Source of the DNA: Streptomyces sp. ATexAB-D23
Lineage (GTDB): Bacteria; Actinomycetota; Actinomycetes; Streptomycetales; Streptomycetaceae
Assembly (NCBI RefSeq): GCF_000373645.1
Contig: NZ_KB892003.1
Location: forward strand, 1-64,000
DNA: 64,000 nt
Direction of reading: 5' to 3'
Numbering within the stretch: the stretch's first letter is position 1; each line of letters starts with the position of its first letter. The notes beneath the pieces are model-generated. The model saw only the letters and a program-made list of their open reading frames with translations, was not told where the DNA came from and ran no database searches. This document shows, piece by piece, positions 9,632 to 20,719 of the stretch. Made by a program: the position numbers and the translations under genes.

Positions 9632-10540
9632 GCCCTCACCCATCGCGGGCAGCGGTTCCCGGGCCGCGTGCCAGGCGGGCGGGAGAGCGGCCACGCCCGT
9701 GCGAGCGGCGATCACCCCGCCGGCGATGGCACACGTGGTGTCAATGTCGCCGCGTCCCTCCACGGTGAACCACAGGCCCTCCTCCAGACCGTCCAGGTGT
9801 CCCGCCGCGCACCAGAGGGCGAAGGGGACGGTGTCGGGCCCGGACATCCGGTAGCCGGAGCCCAGGACCTCCGCGGCATGCCGCAGCGAGGTACGGGCCG
9901 GCATCCGCGCGGCGACCCGCACCCCCGACCGGACATCGCTGTCGGGCAGCCGAGCGGCGACCTCCTGGAGGAAGTCCGCACGGGCCGGGGCAGGTCCGCC
10001 CCGGCTGCGTGTGGCCAGCGCCGCCGCGAGGGCCACCGCCACCGCTCCGGCGACCGCCTCCGGGTGGTGGTGCGATACCTCGCTCTGGCGGGCGGCCTGC
10101 TCGGCGGCCGTATCGAGGTCGGCGGCGTGCCAGGCGCCGAGCGGGGCGACGCGCATCGCCGCGCCGTTGCCCCAGGAGCCCATCCCTTCGAACATCCCGG
10201 TCACCACGTCCCGCCACGGCTCGCCCGCGCCGACCCGGCGGAGCACGTCGTGCATCGAGGCGCCGTAGCCGCGGTGCGAGTCGGCGGCGTACGCCTCGGC
10301 GAGGCGCACCGCGAAGCGGTCCTGGTCGACGGCGCCGCCGCCCTCGGCGAGTTCGCGGACGAGCACGATCGCCTGGGCGGTGTCGTCGCTCCACCGCCAC
10401 ACCGGCTCCTGGGGCAGGATCCGTGCCGCCAGGGGCTCCGGGCCCTCGCGGCGCAGGATGCCGAACCAGCGGTCGCCGAAGGCATCACCGAAGGCGAGCC
10501 CGGAGAGCGAATCCAGCGCGGGGACAGGCGGGTTGGTCAT
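9626..10540 (-). CDS. ADP-ribosylglycohydrolase family protein
   Basis: A 304-residue protein, typical in length for the ARH/DraG family, which removes ADP-ribose from proteins, nucleic acids or small molecules using two magnesium ions. It shows the N-terminal GLAFGDAFGD motif, WSDDTAQAI near residue 43-52 (metal ligands Asp-Asp-Thr), the central GNGAAMRVAPLG motif, and the C-terminal GDIDTTCAIAGG metal motif. All expected metal ligands are visible. The ATG at 10540 gives the normal N-terminus. It is divergent from the MpaB-type gene, 260 bases apart. The substrate is unknown. Confidence 0.92.
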   Translation of the reverse strand: MTNPPVPALDSLSGLAFGDAFGDRWFGILRREGPEPLAARILPQEPVWRWSDDTAQAIVLVRELAEGGGAVDQDRFAVRLAEAYAADSHRGYGASMHDVLRRVGAGEPWRDVVTGMFEGMGSWGNGAAMRVAPLGAWHAADLDTAAEQAARQSEVSHHHPEAVAGAVAVALAAALATRSRGGPAPARADFLQEVAARLPDSDVRSGVRVAARMPARTSLRHAAEVLGSGYRMSGPDTVPFALWCAAGHLDGLEEGLWFTVEGRGDIDTTCAIAGGVIAARTGVAALPPAWHAAREPLPAMGEGS

Positions 10541-10800
10541 CGGAGCAGTATGACAAGGCGGCGTCCCCGGCCGGGCCGCCGGCACCGGTCCGCCCGCTTC
10601 GGTGCGCCCGCGGGCGGTCCCGCTGAGCAGCTGGCAGGCCACCCGCTCGGACACCGCGGAGGCGTCCCTCCTCGCCCGGCTGCGCACACCGCCGGCCTGA
10701 CGCCCTCGCCGTACGGGTGCCCACCGGGCACGCCCCCGGCCACACTGGGGGCATCCGGCGGATCGCCCCCGGACCGCCGCCGAGCCGGAGGTACCCGCAC

Positions 10801-11696
10801 ATGACGCAAGCCGACCCCGGGCTCTTCGGCCCCGCATCGGTCACCTGGCAGCTGCACGGCGACCCGATGATGTGGGTCGCCGGTGTGCGCGCCCTGTACC
10901 TCCAGGCGCTCCACCCGCTCGCGGTGCGCGGGGTCATGCAGAACTCCGATTTCCGCGAGGACGCCTGGGGCCGGCTCATGCGCACGGCGGGCTTCGTCGG
11001 CACCATCACCTACGGCACCACCGAAGCCGCCGAGAAGGCGGGCGCCCGGGTCCGTAAGATCCACCGGCACCTGAAGGCCACCGACCCGGCGACCGGGCGC
11101 ACCTACGGCGTCGACGAGCCCGAGCTGCTGCTGTGGGTGCACTGCGCCGAGGCCGACTCCTACCTCCAGGTCCTGCGCCGCTCCGGCTACCCGATCACCG
11201 GCCGGCAGGCCGACCAGTACATCGACGAACACCGCCGCGGCGCCCGCCTCGTCGGCCTCGACCCGGAGCGCGTGCCCGCGACGACCGCGCAGCTGGCCGC
11301 CTACTTCGCACGCGTACGACCGTGCCTCGTCCGGACGCCGGAGGCGAAAGACGTCGACAGCTTTCTGCGCACGCCGCCCGTCCACCCCCTGCTCGTCCCC
11401 GCACGGGCCCTGCTGTGGCGGCGTGTCGCGACGCTCGCCTACCAGTCGCTGCCCCCGTTCGCGCAGGAGCTGTACGGCCGCCCCGCGCCGCCGCCGGCCG
11501 CCGTCGACCGGCGCCTGCGGGCCGCCGGCACAGTCCTGCGGGCCGTCCCCGCGCGGCTGCGCTGGCGGCTTCCGCCAGGTCACATCATGAACGCGATGGC
11601 CCGGCTCGGACCCGGCAGCCGCCCCACCCCGTACACACTGAAGAGGCAGGCAGCCATACTGGACGCTCCGGGGAGGGCGCGGCGACAGCAGGCGGA

Positions 11697-11700
<4 letters not shown>
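10801..11700 (+). CDS. MpaB/DUF2236 family oxygenase
   Basis: A 299-residue protein of the DUF2236 family, whose known members include MpaB and the heme b rubber oxygenase Lcp. The ATG at 10801 has GGAGGT eight bases upstream. Motifs seen are MMWVAGVRALYLQALHPLAVRGV near residue 20-40, with the His that in Lcp-like proteins ligates heme, then FREDAWGRLMRT and the central LLWVHCAEADSYL. The stop overlaps the start of the kinase gene by ATGA, so the two are almost certainly one operon with coupled translation. The substrate is unknown. Confidence 0.85.
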
Positions 11701-13820
<2,120 letters not shown>

Positions 13821-13867
13821 CCGGCACCCGCTCTGGCCGGGCCGCCCCCGCCGTGCTACCAAGGGGC

Positions 13868-15412
13868 ATGACCGTACGGGACAGCTATGACGCGGTGATC
13901 GTGGGCGGCGGCCACAACGGCCTGGTCGCGGCGGCCTATCTGGCCCGCGCCGGACAGACCGTCCTCCTCCTGGAACGGCTCGCCGCCACCGGGGGCGCGG
14001 CCGTCTCGACCCGCCCCTTCGCGGGCGTCGACGCCCGGCTCTCGCGCTACTCCTACCTGGTGTCGCTGCTGCCGCGGAAGATCGTCCGCGATCTCGGCCT
14101 GGACTTCGCCGTACGCAAGCGGACCGTCTCCTCGTACACCCCGGCCGTCCGCGACGGGCGCCCCACCGGGCTGCTCGTCGGCGGTGACCGCACCCGTGAT
14201 TCCTTCGCCGCGCTCACCGGATCCGACCGGGAGTACGAGGCGTGGCAGCGTTTCTACGCGATGACCGGGCGGGTCGCCGAGCGCGTCTTCCCGACCCTGA
14301 CCGAACCGCTGCCCGTCCGCGACGCGCTGCGCGAGCGGATTGATGACACGGACGCCTGGCGCACGCTGTTCGAGGAGCCCATCGGCGTCGCCGTCGAGCA
14401 GTACTTCGCGGACGACCTCGTGCGCGGCGTCGTGCTCACCGACGCGCTGATCGGCACCTTCGCCGACGCCCACGACCCCTCGCTGCTCCAGAACCGCTGC
14501 TTCCTCTACCACGTGATCGGCGGCGGCACCGGCGACTGGGACGTTCCGGTCGGCGGCATGGGCGCGCTCACCGACGCGCTCGCCGGGGCCGCCCGGACCG
14601 CCGGCGCACGGATCAGGACCGGGCACGAGGCGGTCCGCATCGACACCGACGGGACGCGCGCCGAGGTGACGGTACGGACGGAGGACGGGGAACACGCCGT
14701 CGGCGCCCGCCGGGTCCTGGTCAACGCCTCCCCGCAGGCCCTCGCCGCGCTGCTCGGCGACGAGCCGCCCGCGCCGCCCGAAGGGGCCCAGCTGAAGGTG
14801 AACATGCTGCTCACCCGGCTGCCCGTGCTTCGCGACCGGTCCGTCGACCCGCGTGAGGCGTTCGCCGGTACGTTCCACATCGCCGAGGGGTACGGGCAGC
14901 TCGCCGCCGCCCACCGGGACGCGGCGGCCGGCCGGCTGCCCGCCGCGCCGCCCTCGGAGATCTACTGCCACTCGCTGACGGACCCCTCCATCCTCGGTCC
15001 GGACCTCGCCGGCCGCGGCTACCAGACCCTCACACTCTTCGGCCTGCACACCCCCGCCCGCCTCTTCGCCGCGGACAACGAGGGCGCCCGCGCCGCCCTG
15101 CTCCGGGCCACCCTCGCCGAACTCGACGCCCACCTGGAGGAGCCGGTCGCCGACTACCTGGCGCTCGACGCCGACGGCGAGCCCTGCATCGAGGCGAAGA
15201 CCCCCCTCGACCTCGAACGCGACCTGCGGCTGCCCGGCGGTCACATCTTCCACCGCGACCTCGCCTTCCCGTACGCCACGGAGACGACGGGCCGCTGGGG
15301 CGTGGAGACCGCGCACCCCAACGTCCTGCTGTGCGGGGCGGGCGCGGTCCGCGGCGGCGGGGTGAGCGGCGTCCCCGGCCACAACGCCGCGATGGCGGCA
15401 CTCGGCCGCTGA
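13868..15412 (+). CDS. FAD-dependent oxidoreductase, phytoene desaturase-like
   Basis: A 514-residue flavoprotein. The N-terminus carries the Rossmann motif VIVGGGHNGLVAAAYLARAG with the following acidic residue in LLLERL, and the C-terminus ends with the FAD-closing motif VLLCGAGAVRGGGVSGVPGHNAA. This pattern matches the carotenoid-desaturase/PYROXD2 branch of amine-oxidase-like enzymes. No other carotenoid genes lie nearby, so a carotenoid substrate is not supported. The ATG at 13868 is 47 bases after the kinase stop and might be read from the same transcript. Confidence 0.85.
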   Translation: MTVRDSYDAVIVGGGHNGLVAAAYLARAGQTVLLLERLAATGGAAVSTRPFAGVDARLSRYSYLVSLLPRKIVRDLGLDFAVRKRTVSSYTPAVRDGRPTGLLVGGDRTRDSFAALTGSDREYEAWQRFYAMTGRVAERVFPTLTEPLPVRDALRERIDDTDAWRTLFEEPIGVAVEQYFADDLVRGVVLTDALIGTFADAHDPSLLQNRCFLYHVIGGGTGDWDVPVGGMGALTDALAGAARTAGARIRTGHEAVRIDTDGTRAEVTVRTEDGEHAVGARRVLVNASPQALAALLGDEPPAPPEGAQLKVNMLLTRLPVLRDRSVDPREAFAGTFHIAEGYGQLAAAHRDAAAGRLPAAPPSEIYCHSLTDPSILGPDLAGRGYQTLTLFGLHTPARLFAADNEGARAALLRATLAELDAHLEEPVADYLALDADGEPCIEAKTPLDLERDLRLPGGHIFHRDLAFPYATETTGRWGVETAHPNVLLCGAGAVRGGGVSGVPGHNAAMAALGR

Positions 15413-15473
15413 ACCGGGCCCCGCTGACCGGCGACGTACCGCGGGGCCCGACGCCCGCAGACCGGAGGAGCAC

Positions 15474-15911
15474 ATGCCCATACGCTGGAGTCCGACCATC
15501 GACTGCGCGCGCCCCGCGCGTCTCGCGCGGTTCTGGGCGCTCGCCCTGGGGTACGCGCCGAAGCCCCCGCCGGAGGGCTTCGGCAGCTGGGAGGAGTGGT
15601 TCGCGCACTTCGGCGTCCCCGAGGAGGAGTGGGACGACGGCGCCTACCTGGCGGACCCGGACGGCCGGGGGCCGGCCCTGTCCTTCCTCAAGGTGCCCGA
15701 GGCGAAGGCCGGGAAGAACCGACTGCACCTGGATGTGCAGGCGGGCGGCGGCCGTGACGTGCCGTGGGAGGTGCGGTGGCCGCGCGTGCGGGAGGCGCTG
15801 GCGCGGCTGACCGCCGCCGGGGCGACGGTCCTGGGGGAGCACGAGGCTCAGGGCAGGCCCGACCACTACGTGCTGGCGGACCCGGAGGGCAACGAGTTCT
15901 GCCTGCTCTGA
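15474..15911 (+). CDS. VOC family (glyoxalase-like) protein
   Basis: A 145-residue protein of the vicinal oxygen chelate superfamily, Glyoxalase_6 type: N-terminal PTIDCARPARLARFWALALGY, a central LSFLKVPEAKAGKNRLHLDV strand pair, and the C-terminal motif LADPEGNEFCLL. GGAG lies upstream of the ATG. Such small proteins act as glyoxalases, dioxygenases or resistance proteins, and the substrate cannot be told from sequence. It follows the FAD oxidoreductase by 61 bases on the same strand. Confidence 0.88.
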   Translation: MPIRWSPTIDCARPARLARFWALALGYAPKPPPEGFGSWEEWFAHFGVPEEEWDDGAYLADPDGRGPALSFLKVPEAKAGKNRLHLDVQAGGGRDVPWEVRWPRVREALARLTAAGATVLGEHEAQGRPDHYVLADPEGNEFCLL

Positions 15912-15973
15912 GTCCCGGTGCGTACGCGGGGCGGCCGGGCTCATCCGCCCCGCGTACGCGGCCGTCGCCGGTG

Positions 15974-17812
15974 TCAGTCGGCGGAGGGGGCCCAGCCGTC
16001 GGCCTCGATGCGGCGGGCGTCCGGCGACCTGGTCTCGTCGAAGACCGTACGCCTGCCGTCCTCGACCCGGATGGCGTCCACATACGCCCCCCGGCCCACG
16101 TACAGCTGGTCGGTGGTGTAGCGCCACCTGAGGTGGACGCGGGCGCCGCGCCAGTCGCCGAGGCCGGCTTCGACGCGGTGCCAGACCCGGCCCGACCAAC
16201 CGGAGAGCGAGCCCTCCGGATGCGGCTCGGGCCGCGGTCGCCGCCCCTGCCCGGTGGGGGTGGTGGTGAACGGGACCGGCTGCCAGGTGGCCCCGGCGTC
16301 CGTGGACGCCTCCAGGAGGAGGAAGTCCGACTCGGGTTCGGTGTCCCACCACAGCGCACAGCTCAGCCGGGCGCGCGAGGAGGCGAGCGCCAGCGGCGGC
16401 AGCGCCAGGGTCGCGGTGGCGGCGCCGGCCATCCCGGAGAACCAGGCCGTACGGCCGCGGTCCGGCCGGACCGCGACGGCCCGCGCCATCTGGTTGGCGG
16501 TGGCGACGCGCGGCGCGCTGCCGGAGCGCCAGTTGCGTACCGGGTGCACCGAGTTGCCGAGGACGATCAGGAACGAGTCCGTGCTCGGATCCAGGACCAG
16601 GCTGGTCCCGGTGAAGCCGGTGTGACCGGCCGTCCGGGGCGTGGCCATGGCGCCCATGTACCAGTGCTGGTAGAGCTCGAAGCCCAGACCGTGCGCGTCA
16701 CCGGGGAACGCCGTGTTGAAGTCGGTGAACAGCAGGTCGACCGATTCGGCGGAGAGGATGCGGGCCCGGCCGTAGACCCCGCCGTTGAGCAGGGTGCGCG
16801 CGAGGACCGCCAGGTCCCAGGCGCACGAGAACACCCCGGCATGACCGGCGACCCCGTCCAGGCTGTACGCGTTCTCGTCGTGCACCTCGCCCCAGACCAG
16901 GCCGCGTTCGAGGCCGGACCAGGGGAGCCGGGCGTCCTCGGTGGCGGCGATCTTCGGCTTCCAGGAGGCGGGCGGGTTGTACCGGGTGCGCTGCATGCCG
17001 AGCGGAGCGGTGATCCGTTCGCGGAGCAGTACGTCCAGGGACCGGCCGGTCAGCTTCTCCAGTACCAGCTGGAGCGAGATCAGGTTGAGGTCGGAGTAGA
17101 GGTACACCGTGCCGGGCGGGTTCGCCGGCACCTCGTTCCACAGGAGTTCGAGCTTGCCCTCTCTGGTCGGCGCGTCGTAGAGCGGGATCCACGCGGTGAA
17201 CCCGGAGGTGTGCGTGAGCAGCTGACGGATCGTGATGTCCTGCTTGCCGCCGCCCGCGAAGTCCGGCAGGTAGGAGGCGACCGTCGCCTCCAGCTCCAGA
17301 GTGCCCCGCTCGATCTGCTGCACGGCCAGGATCGAGGTGAACAGCTTCGAAACCGACGCCAGGTCGAAGACCGTGTCCTCGGCCATGGCGATCTGCTGGT
17401 CCGCCGGGAACTCCACCCCCGTGTCGGTGGTCTCGTCATACGCCGAGTAGCGCACCGCCTTGCCGATCGGCCGGTGCAGCGCCACCGTTCCGCCCCGGCC
17501 CGCGAGCAGGACCGCGCCCGCGTACCACGGGTGTGCCGGTGAGTCGGCGAGGTAGCGCTCCGCCTCGGTGACCAGCTGGTCGAGCGGTTCCTGAAGCAGG
17601 CCCGCGCGGGCGGCGGTGCCGCGCCGCAGGGTCGGCCGGGCGCCGTGCCCCGACCCGCTTCCCGCGCTCATGTCCGCCCCCGTTCCCGGCTCCGTGGCAG
17701 ACGCCGTGCCCGCGAACGGGATGGGCGCCAGGGCGAGTGCTCCGCCCAGGGCCAGCATCCCACCCCCCAGCCGCCGCCGGCTGATGCCCTCGCCCGCCGT
17801 GTCCTGCGTCAT
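15974..17812 (-). CDS. Tat-exported serine hydrolase, beta-lactamase/class C PBP fold
   Basis: The ATG at 17812 starts a Tat signal peptide (SRRRLGG, hydrophobic core, cleavage after GTASA), so the 612-residue product is exported folded. Residues about 75-450 form a serine beta-lactamase-like domain with SVSK at 153-156 as the nucleophile motif and YSD at 239-241 as the Tyr-containing second motif. A C-terminal region of about 150 residues (ASTDAGATWQPV, YVDAIRVEDG) looks like a MAM or immune-inhibitor-A type beta-sandwich, possibly for binding. Roles for this class include D-peptide hydrolysis and esterase activity; the substrate is open. A perfect 6-1-6 palindrome lies 22 bases upstream. 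Confidence 0.85.
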   Translation of the reverse strand: MTQDTAGEGISRRRLGGGMLALGGALALAPIPFAGTASATEPGTGADMSAGSGSGHGARPTLRRGTAARAGLLQEPLDQLVTEAERYLADSPAHPWYAGAVLLAGRGGTVALHRPIGKAVRYSAYDETTDTGVEFPADQQIAMAEDTVFDLASVSKLFTSILAVQQIERGTLELEATVASYLPDFAGGGKQDITIRQLLTHTSGFTAWIPLYDAPTREGKLELLWNEVPANPPGTVYLYSDLNLISLQLVLEKLTGRSLDVLLRERITAPLGMQRTRYNPPASWKPKIAATEDARLPWSGLERGLVWGEVHDENAYSLDGVAGHAGVFSCAWDLAVLARTLLNGGVYGRARILSAESVDLLFTDFNTAFPGDAHGLGFELYQHWYMGAMATPRTAGHTGFTGTSLVLDPSTDSFLIVLGNSVHPVRNWRSGSAPRVATANQMARAVAVRPDRGRTAWFSGMAGAATATLALPPLALASSRARLSCALWWDTEPESDFLLLEASTDAGATWQPVPFTTTPTGQGRRPRPEPHPEGSLSGWSGRVWHRVEAGLGDWRGARVHLRWRYTTDQLYVGRGAYVDAIRVEDGRRTVFDETRSPDARRIEADGWAPSAD

Positions 17813-17834
17813 CCGCAACCCCTTCCCACTGCCT

Positions 17835-17847
17835 GAAAGTAACTTTC
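17835..17847. promoter_or_regulatory. Palindrome, candidate operator for serine hydrolase
   Basis: GAAAGTAACTTTC is a perfect 6-1-6 inverted repeat in an AT-rich stretch that is otherwise rare in this window. It lies 22 bases upstream of the start of the exported serine hydrolase and about 150 bases upstream of the divergent nitronate monooxygenase. MurR/RpiR or ROK regulators of cell-wall sugar genes use sites of this general look; the binding protein is unknown. Confidence 0.45.
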
Positions 17848-17994
17848 TAAATATCTTCCGAGCATGAAACTTCCTGCCGAGGCAGAGGGTACTGTCAGCG
17901 CCCGCCGTCCCGTAGGGGCCGGAGCCACAAAGAATCTGACACCGCATCAGAAAATCTCTTCCCTCGGTCGCCGGACTGCGGCATCCTGCCGCCC

Positions 17995-19104
17995 ATGGAG
18001 ACGGAGCTGAGCCAACAACTGGGGATCGAGCACGCCATCTTCGGCTTCACGCCGTTCCCCGCGGTGGCCGCGGCCATCACCCGGGCCGGGGGATTCGGTG
18101 TGCTCGGCGCGGTCCGCTACACCGCCCCCGACGACCTCGCACGCGACCTCGACTGGATGCAGGAACACACCGACGGCAAGCCCTACGGACTCGACGTCGT
18201 CATGCCCGCCAAGAAGGTGGAGGGGGTGAGTGAGGCCGAGGTGGAGGCGATGATCCCGCCCGGCCACCGGCAGTTCGTCCAGGAGACCCTGGCCGCACAC
18301 GGCGTGCCCGCGCTCGCCGAGGGAGAGGCCTCCGGCTGGCGCATCACGGGCTGGATGGAGGAGGTCGCCCGCAATCAGCTCGACGTGGCCTTCGACTACC
18401 CCATCAGACTCCTCGCCAACGCGCTCGGTTCACCGCCCGCCGACGTCGTCGCCCGCGCCCACGACCGCGGCGTCCGCGTCGCCGCCCTCGCCGGAAGCGC
18501 CCGGCACGCCCGCCACCACGCGGACGCCGGCATCGACATCGTCGTCGCCCAGGGCTACGAGGCGGGCGGCCACACCGGCGAGATCGCCTCCATGGTCCTC
18601 GTCCCGGACGTGGTCGACGCGGTCGGACCGCTCCCGGTCCTCGCTGCCGGCGGCATCGGCAGCGGCGAGCAGATCGCCGCCGGACTGGCACTCGGCGCCC
18701 AGGGCGTCTGGCTCGGCTCCCTCTGGCTCACCACCGAGGAGGCCGATCTGCACTCCCGGGCGCTGACCGCCAAGCTGCTCGCCGCCGGCTCGGGCGACAC
18801 CGTCCGCTCCCGCGCCCTGACCGGTAAACCCGCACGTCAGCTGCGTACCGAGTGGACGGACGCCTGGGACGACCCGGCCGGGCCCGGCACGCTGCCCATG
18901 CCGCTCCAGGGCCTCCTGGTCGCCGAGGCCCTCTCCCGTATCCAGAAGTACGAGACACCTGCCCTGCTCGGCACCCCGGTCGGCCAGATCGTCGGCCGGA
19001 TGAACACCGAACGCCCGGTACAGGCCGTCTTCGACGAGCTGACCCGCGGTTTCGAACGTGCCGTGGACCGGATCAACCGCATCGCCGGACGGAGCGCCTC
19101 ATGA
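17995..19104 (+). CDS. Nitronate monooxygenase family protein
   Basis: A 369-residue FMN-dependent TIM-barrel enzyme of the nitronate monooxygenase (2-nitropropane dioxygenase) family. Typical signatures are the N-terminal GGFGVLGAVRYTAP loop, AGIDIVVAQGYEAGGHTGE with the FMN-site His/Gly, and VLAAGGIGSGEQIAAGLALGAQGVWLGS for FMN phosphate binding. Family members oxidise alkyl nitronates such as propionate-3-nitronate, but many homologues beside acyl-CoA genes have other substrates. The stop overlaps the next acyl-CoA synthetase by ATGA, so the two are coupled. Confidence 0.9.
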   Translation: METELSQQLGIEHAIFGFTPFPAVAAAITRAGGFGVLGAVRYTAPDDLARDLDWMQEHTDGKPYGLDVVMPAKKVEGVSEAEVEAMIPPGHRQFVQETLAAHGVPALAEGEASGWRITGWMEEVARNQLDVAFDYPIRLLANALGSPPADVVARAHDRGVRVAALAGSARHARHHADAGIDIVVAQGYEAGGHTGEIASMVLVPDVVDAVGPLPVLAAGGIGSGEQIAAGLALGAQGVWLGSLWLTTEEADLHSRALTAKLLAAGSGDTVRSRALTGKPARQLRTEWTDAWDDPAGPGTLPMPLQGLLVAEALSRIQKYETPALLGTPVGQIVGRMNTERPVQAVFDELTRGFERAVDRINRIAGRSAS

Positions 19105-20642
19105 ACCAGCCGCCCAACGGCTTCTGGGCCCAGGCCACCGCCGACCCCGGCCGCACCGTCCTGACCGCGCCCGACGGGGAGGGCTGGACGGCGGGCCGGC
19201 TGCACGCCGAGGCCAACCGCATGGTCCACGGACTGCGCGCGGCGGGCCTGGCGGAGGGGGACGCCTTCGCCGTGGTGCTGCCCAACGGCGTCGAGTTCTT
19301 CACCGCCTACCTCGCCGCCACCCAGGCCGGTTTCTACCTCGTTCCCGTCAACCACCACCTGGTCGGCCCCGAGATCGCCTGGATCGTCGCCGACTCCGGC
19401 GCCAAGGTGCTCATCGCCCACGAACGCTTCGCCGAGGCCGCGACCGCCGCAGCCGACGAGGCGAAGCTGCCCGCGAGCCACCGCTACGGGGTCGGCGCCG
19501 TCGACGGATTCCGCCCGTACGCCGAACTGCTGGCCGACCGGCCCGCGACGCCCCCGCAGGGCCGCACGCTCGGCTGGGTCATGAACTACACCTCGGGCAC
19601 CACCGGCCGCCCGCGCGGCATCCGCAGGCCTCTGCCCGGCAGACTGCCCGAGGAGAGCCACCTCGGCGGATTCCTCGGCATCTTCGGCATCAAACCCTTC
19701 GACGGCAACGTCCACCTCGTCTGCTCGCCGCTCTACCACACCGCCGTCCTCCAGTTCGCCGGAGCGGCCCTGCACATCGGCCACCCCCTCGTCCTGATGG
19801 ACAAGTGGACGCCCGAGGACATGCTGCACGCGATGGACACCCACCGCTGCACCCACACCCATATGGTCCCCACCCAGTTCCACCGCCTCCTCGCCCTGCC
19901 CGAAGAGGTCCGCGCGCGCTACGACGTGACGGCGATGCGGCACGCCATCCACGGCGCCGCCCCCTGCCCCGACCACGTCAAACGCGCGATGATCGACTGG
20001 TGGGGCCGGTGCGTCGAGGAGTACTACGCGGCCAGCGAGGGCGGCGGAGCCTTCGCCACCGCCGACGACTGGCTGAAGAAGCCCGGGACCGTCGGCAGGG
20101 CCTGGCCGATCAGCGAACTCGCCGTCTTCGACGACGAGGGCAACCGCCTGGGACCGGGCGAACTGGGCACCGTCTACCTGAAGATGAGCACCGGAGGCTT
20201 CAGCTACCACAAGGACGAGGGCAAGACCAGGAAGAACCGCATCGGCGACTTCTTCACCGTCGGCGACCTCGGTCTCCTGGACGAGGACGGCTACCTCTTC
20301 CTCCGCGACCGCAAGATCGACATGATCATCTCGGGCGGCGTCAACATCTACCCCGCGGAGATCGAGAGCGCGCTGCTCACCCATCCCGCCGTCGCCGACG
20401 CCGCCGTCTTCGGAATCCCGCACCCCGACTGGGGCGAGGAGGTCCGGGCCGTGGTCGAGACCGCCGAGGGGTACGAGGCGGCCGACGCGCTCGCCGACGC
20501 GATCCTCGGCCACTGCGCCGGGCTGCTCGCCGGATACAAGCGCCCCAGGAGCCTCGGCTTCATCACCACCATGCCGCGCGACCCCAACGGCAAGCTCTAC
20601 AAACGCCGGCTGCGCGCACCGTACTGGGAGGACCACGGCTGA
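19101..20642 (+). CDS. Acyl-CoA synthetase (AMP-forming), FadD4-like
   Basis: A 513-residue adenylating enzyme that activates a carboxylic acid to acyl-AMP and then acyl-CoA. It has the P-loop-like NYTSGTTGRPRGI motif near residue 165, an EYYAASEGG motif in the region where others have YGxTE, and the hinge and C-terminal motifs LFLRDRKIDMIISGGVNIYP and DPNGKLYKRRLR with the catalytic Lys. The start overlaps the nitronate monooxygenase stop by four bases. The chemical substrate cannot be read from sequence. Confidence 0.9.
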   Translation: MNQPPNGFWAQATADPGRTVLTAPDGEGWTAGRLHAEANRMVHGLRAAGLAEGDAFAVVLPNGVEFFTAYLAATQAGFYLVPVNHHLVGPEIAWIVADSGAKVLIAHERFAEAATAAADEAKLPASHRYGVGAVDGFRPYAELLADRPATPPQGRTLGWVMNYTSGTTGRPRGIRRPLPGRLPEESHLGGFLGIFGIKPFDGNVHLVCSPLYHTAVLQFAGAALHIGHPLVLMDKWTPEDMLHAMDTHRCTHTHMVPTQFHRLLALPEEVRARYDVTAMRHAIHGAAPCPDHVKRAMIDWWGRCVEEYYAASEGGGAFATADDWLKKPGTVGRAWPISELAVFDDEGNRLGPGELGTVYLKMSTGGFSYHKDEGKTRKNRIGDFFTVGDLGLLDEDGYLFLRDRKIDMIISGGVNIYPAEIESALLTHPAVADAAVFGIPHPDWGEEVRAVVETAEGYEAADALADAILGHCAGLLAGYKRPRSLGFITTMPRDPNGKLYKRRLRAPYWEDHG

Positions 20643-20719
20643 CCCCCACCGGGCCCGCCGGCGGCGCCGATGGGATCAAGACCCTTGACCGAAGAGCCCC
20701 GGCCGCACAGGATCACGCC

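Noticed and set aside
13868..15412. Carotenoid biosynthesis gene
   Set aside because: The product is phytoene-desaturase-like, but no phytoene synthase, cyclase or other crt genes lie near it.
18837..20636. Long minus-strand frame opposite the first acyl-CoA synthetase
   Set aside because: The plus strand encodes a clear adenylating enzyme with all motifs; the antisense product has no family features.
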